Assembly (NCBI GenBank): GCA_947594085.1
Contig: CANQEB010000100.1
Location: 1-7,915 of the forward strand
Source of the DNA: an uncultured Lachnospiraceae bacterium
GTDB lineage: Bacteria; Bacillota; Clostridia; Lachnospirales; Lachnospiraceae
DNA: 7,915 nt
Reading direction: 5' to 3'
The notes under the pieces are model-generated. The model searched no databases and was not told where the DNA came from. It worked only from the letters and a program-made list of their open reading frames with translations. This document shows positions 1 through 5,350 of this stretch, one piece after another. A program made the position numbers and the translations under genes. The stretch's first letter is position 1, and every line of letters starts with the position of its first letter.

Positions 1-1
1 T

Positions 2-46
2 GTGAAGAATACAGAAGCTAACCGCAAGAAGTATTTGAGCAAGTGA
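2..46 (+). CDS. C-terminal tail of a plus-strand gene (partial)
   Basis: Frame 2 is open from the window edge and encodes a 14-residue hydrophilic, lysine-rich tail (VKNTEANRKKYLSK) ending at TGA 44-46. The other two plus frames close earlier. The stop lies 6 nt before a strong hairpin, as expected at the end of a gene, and the neighbouring minus-strand gene converges on the same hairpin. Too little is visible to name a product. The reading is inferred from context only and could be chance. Confidence 0.4.
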   Translation: MKNTEANRKKYLSK

Positions 47-52
47 TTGGAG

Positions 53-90
53 CTGAAGCTGCGGTGGGTCATCGCCCACCGCAGCTTCAG
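53..90. terminator. Bidirectional hairpin between converging genes
   Basis: Perfect inverted repeat: 16-nt arms at 53-68 and 75-90 around a 6-nt loop (69-74). It starts 7 nt beyond the stop of the minus-strand SH3 gene and 6 nt beyond the stop of the presumed plus-strand gene tail. The plus side continues T-rich (tatctctt), while the minus side has no U-run, so it is a better intrinsic terminator for the plus strand. On the minus strand it may act mainly as a 3'-end stabilising hairpin. Confidence 0.7.
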
Positions 91-97
91 TATCTCT

Positions 98-1294
98 TCA
101 GTACAGATAATCGCTGTTTACGTAGCCGTATTTCCCGAGCTTCGGAGAATAGACATACCAATAAGTGGAATCGGAAGTATCCTGTACCTGGACGGTATCG
201 CCGGTGTAGAGCTTGCCGATTTCATTGTTTTTGTCATACGCTTTTGCATTGCGTAGCGCGAGATAACCGGACTCTACCCGGACGGACCATGTGGCTCCGG
301 AGACTGGCGTGGAAACCGGGGCAAGCAGGTAGTTTTTGTTCACATAGCCGTATTTTCCAAGTACTGGCGCATAGACATACCAGTAGGTGGAATCAGAGGA
401 ATCCTGCACCTGAACGGTATCGCCGGTGTAGAGCTTGCCGATCTCATTGTTTTTGTCATACGCTTTTGCATTGCGTAGCGCGAGATAACCGGACTCTACC
501 CGGACGGACCATGTGGCTCCGGAGACTGGCGTGGAAACCGGGGCAAGCAGGTAGTTTTTGTTCACATAGCCGTATTTTCCAAGTACTGGCGCATAGACAT
601 ACCAGTAGGTGGAATCAGAGGAATCCTGCACCTGAACGGTATCGCCGGTGTAGAGCTTGCCGATCTCATTGCTTCTGTCGAAGGCCTTTGCAGTGCGCAG
701 GGCAAGATAACCAGAATCGACCTTAACGGTCCAGCCATCGCTTGGAGCAATCAGATATTCTTTGTTGACGTAGCCATACTTTCCAAGCACAGGGGCATAG
801 ACGTACCAGTAGGTAGAATCAGAAGTATCCTGCACCTGAACGGTATCGCCGGTGTAAAGCTCGCCGATTTCGTTGCTTCTGTCAAAAGACTTGGCAGTGC
901 GCAGAGCAAGATAACCAGAATCCACTTTGACGGTCCAGTAGGCACCGGAATCCGCAGACGGTTCAGCGGATGTAATTGGACCGGTCAAATAATCACTGTT
1001 TACGTAGCCGTACAGCCCGAGCTTTGACGAGAAGACATACCAGTAAGTTAGATCGCTCGTATCCAGAACCTCTACACAATCATCAGTATAGAGCTTGCCG
1101 ATCTCATTGCTTCTGTCAAATGCCTTAGCATTGCGCAAGGCTAGGTAGCCATCAGATACGACAACCCGATAGATGTCTCCCGCGGCATGGCTTCTCAGAC
1201 ATCCAAGCGGCAGAACCACTGCAAGGATAATGAGAGCCAGCACCATCTTTTGCGATAAGGTTGTCCTGAGCGAACAGATTGATTTTCTTTCCAT
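98..1294 (-). CDS. Secreted SH3-like repeat protein (five repeats)
   Basis: A 398-aa exported protein made almost entirely of SH3-like (SH3b-type) repeats, probably binding the cell wall or another surface ligand. The start at 1294 is preceded by AAGGAGGG about 7 nt upstream. Residues 1-38 form a signal peptide: a basic N-terminus, a hydrophobic core at about 17-31, and likely cleavage after SHAA. Cys32 follows LPLG, which is a poor lipobox. Five 63-residue repeats lie at about 41-103, 119-181, 187-249, 261-323 and 335-397, each with the pattern GYLALR-x-AK, NEIG-x-LYTGD, YWYV and YGYVN-x-x-YL. Linkers are short and rich in Ser, Pro and Ala. There is no catalytic domain, LPXTG motif or transmembrane anchor, so it is secreted or held by the repeats themselves. 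It lies 48 nt downstream of the serine hydrolase gene, probably in the same transcript. Repeats 3 to 5 contain a perfect DNA duplication. The SH3 assignment is by pattern; the ligand is unknown. Confidence 0.85.
   Translation of the reverse strand: MERKSICSLRTTLSQKMVLALIILAVVLPLGCLRSHAAGDIYRVVVSDGYLALRNAKAFDRSNEIGKLYTDDCVEVLDTSDLTYWYVFSSKLGLYGYVNSDYLTGPITSAEPSADSGAYWTVKVDSGYLALRTAKSFDRSNEIGELYTGDTVQVQDTSDSTYWYVYAPVLGKYGYVNKEYLIAPSDGWTVKVDSGYLALRTAKAFDRSNEIGKLYTGDTVQVQDSSDSTYWYVYAPVLGKYGYVNKNYLLAPVSTPVSGATWSVRVESGYLALRNAKAYDKNNEIGKLYTGDTVQVQDSSDSTYWYVYAPVLGKYGYVNKNYLLAPVSTPVSGATWSVRVESGYLALRNAKAYDKNNEIGKLYTGDTVQVQDTSDSTYWYVYSPKLGKYGYVNSDYLY
222..671 (-). repeat. Perfect 222-bp tandem duplication inside the SH3-repeat gene
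   Basis: Bases 222-449 and 444-671 read the same at an offset of 222 bp, giving 228 bp of uninterrupted identity by eye. The identity breaks at 221/443 on one side and 450/672 on the other. The unit is 74 codons, so frame is kept. It runs from the middle of one protein repeat (the NEIGKLYTGD region) to the middle of the next, not between domain borders. The other SH3 repeats of the gene are clearly diverged at the DNA level, so this copy is young or recently homogenised. Confidence 0.93.
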
Positions 1295-1342
1295 AACGTT
1301 TCCCTCCTTGTAAAATATAAAACCATCTGATACAAATTCAGA

Positions 1343-2302
1343 TCAACTGCAGTAATAGTCGTAAATTTGTCTGCTCAGAGAGGCGATCGTGTACTGTGCG
1401 CTTCCGACATCGGAAAGATTCTCGGACATGAAGACAATGATCAGATCATTCCATGTATCATAGAGAATTCCCGCATCGTTCTCCACATCGTCCAGCTCGC
1501 CGGTTTTGTTGGCGACTTTGACCCCCTCTGGCATTTGAGCTGGTATCTTGTTGCGTCTCTGCTGTGCCTTGAGCAAATCGTACATGGAATCCGCGTAAGG
1601 ATTTTCATCCGAATTTCCATTGTAAACCTTCTGCAGAAAATGGCCACAGTCAGACACGGAAGTATAATTGTCATCGAACTCATTGCTGTGCAGAAGCAGG
1701 CGTCCCATATGTGTTTCGTAATAACCGTGCTCCATACAATAATCGTTGACGATACTCATTCCGGTGGAAGAATCCCCACCGCCCAGGCAGTTGACAAGCG
1801 CATTTGCCGCGTCGTTGTCACTGACAGTGATCATCGAGTAGAGGTAGGAATCCAGTGTGCCTTGCCCATATTGGGAGCTAAGATTCTCATAATCCTCATA
1901 GACGGCCCCCATGATATAGAGCTTGATCAGGCTGGCCGCCTGCATAAGATGGCTGTCGATAGAGGATTCAGTGCCTTTCACCAGATCGCTTATGTACACC
2001 GCCCAATTTCCGTTTCCCGCCGGAAGGGAGCTTCGGATCTGTGAGATCAGTGCCTCTAATTCATCATCAACAATAATTTCGGATGATTCGATATCAACCA
2101 TGCCGGTGTCAATTTCAGGCAGGTTAGAGGCAGATAGCGATTCGACGTCGACCAGTCCTGCTTCCGCACCGGAAGATGATATTTCTGTTTCACTTTCTTC
2201 TTTTGGCGCGGTCTCCGATGCGCGGCAGAAAGACACCGATGTGCAAGTGAAAATCAGAACAAATAAAAGTGTGAATACTGTATTTCGTGATCCAGAAGTC
2301 AT
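1343..2302 (-). CDS. Secreted class A beta-lactamase-like serine hydrolase
   Basis: A 319-aa exported protein of the beta-lactamase/transpeptidase fold. An N-terminal signal segment (about 9-28, possible cleavage after CRA) is followed by an acidic Ser/Glu-rich linker (about 30-80), then the catalytic domain. Active-site motifs are S124-L-I-K127 (SxxK), S161-D-N163 (SDN) and K266-T-G268 (KTG). SxxK to SDN is 37 residues, against about 60 in classical class A enzymes; SDN to KTG (105) is normal. The omega-loop region around 194-205 (YETHMGRLLL) has no Glu where Glu166 should fall, so efficient beta-lactam hydrolysis is unlikely. A peptidoglycan-related or penicillin-binding role is more plausible. 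The start at 2302 is chosen because AAGGAGG lies 11 nt upstream and the promoter at 2336-2364 lies inside the longer open frame that begins at 2446. It is followed after 48 nt by the SH3-repeat gene. Confidence 0.82.
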   Translation of the reverse strand: MTSGSRNTVFTLLFVLIFTCTSVSFCRASETAPKEESETEISSSGAEAGLVDVESLSASNLPEIDTGMVDIESSEIIVDDELEALISQIRSSLPAGNGNWAVYISDLVKGTESSIDSHLMQAASLIKLYIMGAVYEDYENLSSQYGQGTLDSYLYSMITVSDNDAANALVNCLGGGDSSTGMSIVNDYCMEHGYYETHMGRLLLHSNEFDDNYTSVSDCGHFLQKVYNGNSDENPYADSMYDLLKAQQRRNKIPAQMPEGVKVANKTGELDDVENDAGILYDTWNDLIIVFMSENLSDVGSAQYTIASLSRQIYDYYCS

Positions 2303-2335
2303 CGCGTAGTATGCCTCCTTATTATGTTTAAAAAT

Positions 2336-2364
2336 ATTATAAGCGCGGCAGGAAAAGTTTTCAA
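2336..2364 (-). promoter_or_regulatory. Sigma-A promoter of the serine hydrolase / SH3 operon
   Basis: On the minus strand, TTGAAA (2359-2364) and a perfect TATAAT (2336-2341) are separated by exactly 17 nt. Transcription would begin near 2329, about 27 nt before the ATG at 2302 and just upstream of AAGGAGG (2314-2320). The downstream SH3 gene has no comparable promoter in its 48-nt gap, so this site probably serves both genes. Confidence 0.8.
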
Positions 2365-2429
2365 GATTTTTTCCGCGGTTTGGGGCGATTTGGATATTTG
2401 AAATGCATTTCTGAGTGAAACAGGAACTG

Positions 2430-2462
2430 AAAAAAGGGCCGCGCATTTCTGTGCGACCCTTT
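2430..2462 (-). terminator. Rho-independent terminator of hsp20
   Basis: Inverted repeat with 12-nt arms at 2433-2444 and 2451-2462 around a 6-nt loop. The minus-strand reading has a GC-rich core, one G-U wobble and one mismatch, and ends in six T (complement of 2430-2435). It begins 33 nt after the hsp20 stop and lies upstream of the serine hydrolase promoter, so it insulates the two minus-strand units. Confidence 0.8.
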
Positions 2463-2494
2463 CTTAGATTTAACGAAAATGGAATTTTCGACTG

Positions 2495-2944
2495 TTACCC
2501 TTCAATCGCGATATACTTGCGATCCTCGACAGCCGGCTTGCTCTCCTTCTTCGGGACGAGCATTTTCAGCGTGCCATTCTCGAACTTCGCCTTGATCTCA
2601 TCCTGCGTGACGGCTTCTCCTACGTAGAAGCTTCTGCTGCAGCTGCCGTAGTGACGCTCACGGCGGATGAAGCGGCCGTTCTCGTCCTTCTCTTCGTTGT
2701 TCGTGTCGGTGCTGGCCTGGATCGTCAGGTAGCCGTCCTTTAACTCGGCCTGGACGTGATCCTTGTCAACACCCGGGATATCCATCGTGATCTCGTATCC
2801 TTGATCGGTATCCTTGATATCGGTCTTCATCATACCGGCCTTCGCGATGTTGCTGTGGTCGAGCTCACTCGTCCGAAACGCGTTGAACGGGAAGCTGAAA
2901 AAGTCGTCAAACATATCTCTTCCAAAAATACTAGGCATCATCAT
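2495..2944 (-). CDS. Small heat-shock protein, Hsp20/alpha-crystallin family
   Basis: A 149-aa cytoplasmic ATP-independent chaperone that would hold unfolding proteins in a refoldable state. A Phe-rich N-terminal arm (about 1-37, with FDDFFSFPFNAF) precedes the alpha-crystallin domain at about 39-132. Visible signatures are YEITMDIPGVDKDHV (50-64), the RRERHYGSCSRSF stretch (94-106) and the closing A119-x-x-x-N-G-x-L126 motif followed by VPKK. The C-terminal I145-A-I147 is the IxI anchor used for oligomer assembly. Length is normal for the family. The start at 2944 has AAGGAGAG upstream at about 9 nt; two further in-frame ATGs follow directly (2941, 2938), so the exact first Met is uncertain. 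The gene is monocistronic, with its own promoter and terminator. A CIRCE operator over the promoter predicts HrcA repression and heat induction. Confidence 0.95.
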   Translation of the reverse strand: MMMPSIFGRDMFDDFFSFPFNAFRTSELDHSNIAKAGMMKTDIKDTDQGYEITMDIPGVDKDHVQAELKDGYLTIQASTDTNNEEKDENGRFIRRERHYGSCSRSFYVGEAVTQDEIKAKFENGTLKMLVPKKESKPAVEDRKYIAIEG

Positions 2945-2992
2945 AAGTCATCTCTCCTTTTTGATTATATTATTTCCTGTGTTTTTGTTTTT

Positions 2993-3045
2993 TAGAACGT
3001 GGAAAAAGAAATTTGATGAAAAATTCTTTTCTCTTGCTCGTTCTA
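2993..3045 (-). promoter_or_regulatory. Possible 5'-leader stem-loop of hsp20 mRNA
   Basis: TAGAACG/CGTTCTA arms at 3039-3045 and 2993-2999 can pair (7 bp) starting at the predicted transcription start, enclosing A/T-rich inner arms that can pair partly (GAAAAGAA with TTCTTTTTC). The stem does not clearly sequester the AAGGAGAG ribosome binding site. It could stabilise the mRNA 5' end or act as a temperature-sensitive structure; both roles are inference. Confidence 0.35.
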
Positions 3046-3050
3046 GATGT

Positions 3051-3079
3051 AATATAGCACGCATTGTCAGCACTGTCAA
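3051..3079 (-). promoter_or_regulatory. Sigma-A promoter of hsp20
   Basis: On the minus strand a consensus TTGACA (3074-3079) and TATATT (3051-3056) are separated by 17 nt. Transcription would start near 3044-3045, giving a leader of about 100 nt before the ATG at 2944. The -35 box lies inside the CIRCE inverted repeat, a layout suited to repression by steric exclusion of RNA polymerase. Confidence 0.82.
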
Positions 3080-3093
3080 GAGGTGAGTGCTAA
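3067..3093. promoter_or_regulatory. CIRCE operator (HrcA binding site)
   Basis: The half-sites TCAGCACTG (3067-3075) and GAGTGCTAA (3085-3093) flank a spacer of exactly 9 nt. The known CIRCE consensus is TTAGCACTC-N9-GAGTGCTAA: the right half matches 9/9 and the left 7/9. It overlaps the -35 of the hsp20 promoter. HrcA is the class I heat-shock repressor in Firmicutes; its gene is not in this window. The divergent DUF3592-like gene has its promoter about 33 bp beyond this site and could be affected, but that is less likely. Confidence 0.85.
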
Positions 3094-3125
3094 TTTTTTG
3101 TGAAAAATCTTATTCGTGTTTTATG

Positions 3126-3154
3126 TTGATTTGTGTCTGGAAAACAGATAAAAT
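3126..3154 (+). promoter_or_regulatory. Putative promoter of the DUF3592-like gene
   Basis: TTGATT (3126-3131) and TAAAAT (3149-3154) with a 17-nt spacer. The predicted start near 3161 is about 20 nt before the ATG at 3182 and just before AAGGAGG (3169-3175). Each hexamer deviates from consensus at one or two positions, so moderate strength is expected. It is divergent from the hsp20 promoter. Confidence 0.5.
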
Positions 3155-3181
3155 AAATTATATGTATTAAGGAGGCAAAAT

Positions 3182-3697
3182 ATGATAGCGGGAAGCATAT
3201 TTTTAATAATAGGACTGGTTTTGCTGCTGGTGGGTATCATTTTTGTTATTTGCTGGAGACATCTTGCCCGATATTCAGGAGTGACAACGGGAGTGATTAC
3301 AGATATCACGTGGTCAGGATATCAGTATAATAAGCAGGCAGAGGAGGCTACAATTTCCCGGGGAGATCGCAAGCCTCACATTCAAATGAATGCGAACACC
3401 GGACATTCCAGCGGATATCTCGGCGGAAACAAGACTATGTATGCGCCTATCTTTCAATATGCTGTAGATGGAAGGACGTATTCCAGAGCCAGTGGATTGG
3501 CCTACAGCAAAGGACTGGCTCAAAAGAAGCTGGGGAAAACAGTGCCGGTATATTACAATGTGAATAATCCCCAAAGAGCCTCCCTGTCGAATGGGAAAGG
3601 ATATAAAATGCTTGGGCTGGGCTTTTCCACAGGAGGGATCCTGTTCTGTATCATTGGTTTTGCGTTAAACATAGCTGATCACATGTATCTGATTTAG
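3182..3697 (+). CDS. DUF3592-like membrane protein with two TM segments
   Basis: A 171-aa protein with an N-terminal membrane segment (about 4-25), a polar loop (about 26-141) and a second membrane segment (about 143-163). The central part contains MYAPIFQYAVDGRTY (86-100) and, later, the GKTVPVYYNVNNPQRASL stretch (118-135). This is the pattern of DUF3592 proteins, where a Tyr/Pro-rich beta domain sits between two helices outside or at the membrane. The molecular role of the family is not known to me. AAGGAGG sits 6 nt before the ATG, so the start is secure. It stands alone between the hsp20 promoter region and a new promoter at 3708. I see no terminator after it, so some read-through into the next gene is possible. 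Confidence 0.7.
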   Translation: MIAGSIFLIIGLVLLLVGIIFVICWRHLARYSGVTTGVITDITWSGYQYNKQAEEATISRGDRKPHIQMNANTGHSSGYLGGNKTMYAPIFQYAVDGRTYSRASGLAYSKGLAQKKLGKTVPVYYNVNNPQRASLSNGKGYKMLGLGFSTGGILFCIIGFALNIADHMYLI

Positions 3698-3707
3698 CCT
3701 GTAAAAA

Positions 3708-3736
3708 TTGACAAACGCCCGGGGAATCTATATACT
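3708..3736 (+). promoter_or_regulatory. Strong sigma-A promoter before the 128-aa protein gene
   Basis: Consensus TTGACA (3708-3713) and TATACT (3731-3736) with a 17-nt spacer, 11 of 12 hexamer positions matching consensus. The predicted start is near 3743, leaving a leader of about 42 nt before the ATG at 3785. It is probably the main promoter for the small gene and phosphofructokinase, and perhaps for the genes beyond. Confidence 0.85.
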
Positions 3737-3752
3737 ATTATTTATAAAATAC

Positions 3753-3767
3753 GATACGAAGCGTATC
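3753..3767 (+). promoter_or_regulatory. Dyad in the leader (operator or mRNA hairpin)
   Basis: GATACG (3753-3758) and CGTATC (3762-3767) form a perfect 6-bp dyad with a 3-nt loop, located about 10 to 25 nt after the predicted transcription start and 4 nt before AAGGAGGG. It could be a repressor site or a small 5' hairpin controlling ribosome access. No known regulator consensus is recognised. Confidence 0.4.
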
Positions 3768-3784
3768 ACAAAGGAGGGTATCAG

Positions 3785-4171
3785 ATGGACATCAAAGATA
3801 TGATCGCAAAGGTGGAAGCAAAGGTTGGGGACAAGGCGTTTCAGGCAGCTCTGAAGAAGGATCCGATCAAGGCAGTGGAGGATCTGCTGGGTGTAAATTT
3901 GCCGGATGAGCAGCTGAAGGCGGTTCTGACCGCCGTGAAAGCGAAGCTTGGGTCTGCGGATCTTGCCGGGATCGTAGACGGCCTGGAGGAGAAGCTTGGC
4001 GATGTGCTCGGTGGAGCGGAAGGAAAGCTCGGCGACGTGATCGGTGACACAAAAGAGAAGCTTGACTCAGAGGAAGTGAGTGGCATTGTGAAGGGTGCTG
4101 GGGAGAAGATCGGCGATGCCCTGGATGGTGCCAAAGGACTTCTGGGTGGCTTGTTCGGCAAAAAGGATTAA
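3785..4171 (+). CDS. Amphipathic, internally repeated protein of unknown function
   Basis: A 128-aa protein, rich in Lys, Asp/Glu, Gly, Ala and Leu, without signal peptide, clear TM segment, aromatic core or cysteine. The start is secure: AGGAGGG lies 6 nt upstream. Residues 15-42 (GDKAFQAALKKDP, then VEDLLGVNLPDEQ) form a compact helical segment that resembles the leader motif of NHLP/nitrile-hydratase-type peptides. The C-terminal part is made of near 11-residue units starting EKLG, GKLG, EKL, EKIG and GLLG (about 69-128). Residues 54-83 and 92-121 align at 17 of 30 positions, an internal duplication. Such periodicity suggests long amphipathic helices, as in LEA-like, apolipoprotein-like or membrane-surface-binding proteins. 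A near-consensus promoter precedes it and phosphofructokinase follows 30 nt downstream, so the two are probably co-transcribed. I do not recognise the function. Confidence 0.75.
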   Translation: MDIKDMIAKVEAKVGDKAFQAALKKDPIKAVEDLLGVNLPDEQLKAVLTAVKAKLGSADLAGIVDGLEEKLGDVLGGAEGKLGDVIGDTKEKLDSEEVSGIVKGAGEKIGDALDGAKGLLGGLFGKKD

Positions 4172-4201
4172 AAATCTGTATAAGAAAAGGATGTGATAAG
4201 T

Positions 4202-5275
4202 ATGAAACGAGTTGGATTGTTGACAAGCGGTGGCGACTGCCAGGCGCTGAACGCAACAATGAGAGGTGTGGTGAAGGGCCTGTCGTCGAACCTCACGGAG
4301 CTTGAGGTCTATGGTTTCATGAACGGCTATAAGGGCCTGATCTACGGGGATTATCGTCTTCTGACTTCCAGAGACTTCTCCGGCATCCTGACGAAGGGCG
4401 GCACGATCCTCGGCTCATCTCGTCAGCCGTTCAAGCTGATGCGTGAGCCGGACGAGAAGGGTCTGGACAAGGTTGAAGCGATGAAGCAGAACTACTACAA
4501 GCTTCGTCTGGACTGCCTCGTGATCCTGGGCGGCAATGGCACGCAGAAGACTGCGAACTTGCTGCGTGAGGAAGGGCTGAACATTATTCACCTTCCGAAG
4601 ACAATCGACAACGATATCTGGGGCACCGACATGACGTTTGGCTTCTACAGCGCAGTCAATATCGCGACGGACGCGATCGATCGCATTCACACGACGGCGG
4701 CTTCCCACAACCGTGTCTTCATCGTGGAGGTTATGGGACACAAGGTAGGCTGGCTGACACTTTACGCAGGGCTTGCGGGTGGCGCAGACATTATTTTGCT
4801 CCCGGAGATTCCATACGATATCAAGAAGGTCATCGAGGCGATTGACCGCAGAACAAAGGCCGGCAAGGGCTTCACGGTTATCGCGGTGGCTGAGGGCGCG
4901 ATCTCGAAGAAGGACGCGAAGCTGAGCAAGAAGGATTATAAGAAGAAGCTCGAGGCGAAGAAATACCCGTCTGTCGCTTACGAGATCGCGGAGGAGATCA
5001 AAGCTGCGAACGGCCCGGAGGTGCGCATCACGGTTCCCGGACATACGCAGAGAGGCGGAAGCCCGTGTCCGTACGACCGCGTGCTCTCCACGAGAATCGG
5101 TGTGACCTGCGCGGAGCTGATTCTGAACGACGAGTATGGCTATATGGTCGGTATCGTCAACGGCAAGATGAAGAAGGTGCCGCTCGGTGAGGTTGCCGGC
5201 AAGCTGAAGGTTGTCTCCCCGAAGGATCAGATCATCAAAGAAGCGAAGCTCATGGGTATCAGCTTCGGAGACTGA
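4202..5275 (+). CDS. pfkA: 6-phosphofructokinase
   Basis: A 357-aa cytoplasmic glycolytic enzyme phosphorylating fructose 6-phosphate to fructose 1,6-bisphosphate. The ATG at 4202 is chosen because AAAGGA lies about 10 nt upstream; the in-frame GTG at 4193 would have no usable spacing. Motifs: phosphate-donor loop TSGGD (8-12), GGNGT (110-114), PKTIDND (132-138, catalytic Asp136), substrate-binding VEVMGH (176-181) and PGHTQRGGSP (279-288). E. coli ATP enzymes have Gly104 and Gly124; pyrophosphate enzymes have Asp104 and Lys124. Here the equivalents are Gly113 and Lys133, a mixed signature, with Asn112 replacing the usual Asp/Glu before Gly113. This places it with the PFK_mixed-type family. 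Gly at the first site favours ATP use. The Lys-rich segment at about 232-254 is longer than in E. coli. No terminator separates it from dnaX. Confidence 0.93.
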   Translation: MKRVGLLTSGGDCQALNATMRGVVKGLSSNLTELEVYGFMNGYKGLIYGDYRLLTSRDFSGILTKGGTILGSSRQPFKLMREPDEKGLDKVEAMKQNYYKLRLDCLVILGGNGTQKTANLLREEGLNIIHLPKTIDNDIWGTDMTFGFYSAVNIATDAIDRIHTTAASHNRVFIVEVMGHKVGWLTLYAGLAGGADIILLPEIPYDIKKVIEAIDRRTKAGKGFTVIAVAEGAISKKDAKLSKKDYKKKLEAKKYPSVAYEIAEEIKAANGPEVRITVPGHTQRGGSPCPYDRVLSTRIGVTCAELILNDEYGYMVGIVNGKMKKVPLGEVAGKLKVVSPKDQIIKEAKLMGISFGD

Positions 5276-5350
5276 TCACCCGAGGACAAAAGAGATAGAA
5301 AAAGGAACGCATGCGCCTGTTTTCTTATGGGGCGTACGTCTGCGTGAATA

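Noticed and set aside
43..726. Long plus-strand open frame with repeated peptides across the SH3 gene
   Set aside because: It is the antisense shadow of the 222-bp repeat; Arg/Cys/His-rich composition, and the minus-strand frame has a signal peptide, ribosome site and family pattern.
1325..1343. 6-bp inverted repeat (ATCTGA/TCAGAT) between the hydrolase and SH3 genes, followed by T-rich sequence
   Set aside because: The stem is short and AT-rich with a 7-nt loop; too weak to call a terminator or attenuator.
2303..2446. N-terminal extension of the serine hydrolase starting at 2446
   Set aside because: It would begin within the hsp20 terminator and run across the promoter at 2336-2364; the signal peptide and AAGGAGG support 2302.
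4193..4201. GTG start for phosphofructokinase adding three residues
   Set aside because: The AAAGGA ribosome site would be only about 1 nt away; spacing to the ATG at 4202 is usable.
4415..5044. Minus-strand open frame inside phosphofructokinase
   Set aside because: It is a shadow of a strongly conserved plus-strand gene, with no ribosome site and no recognisable domain.
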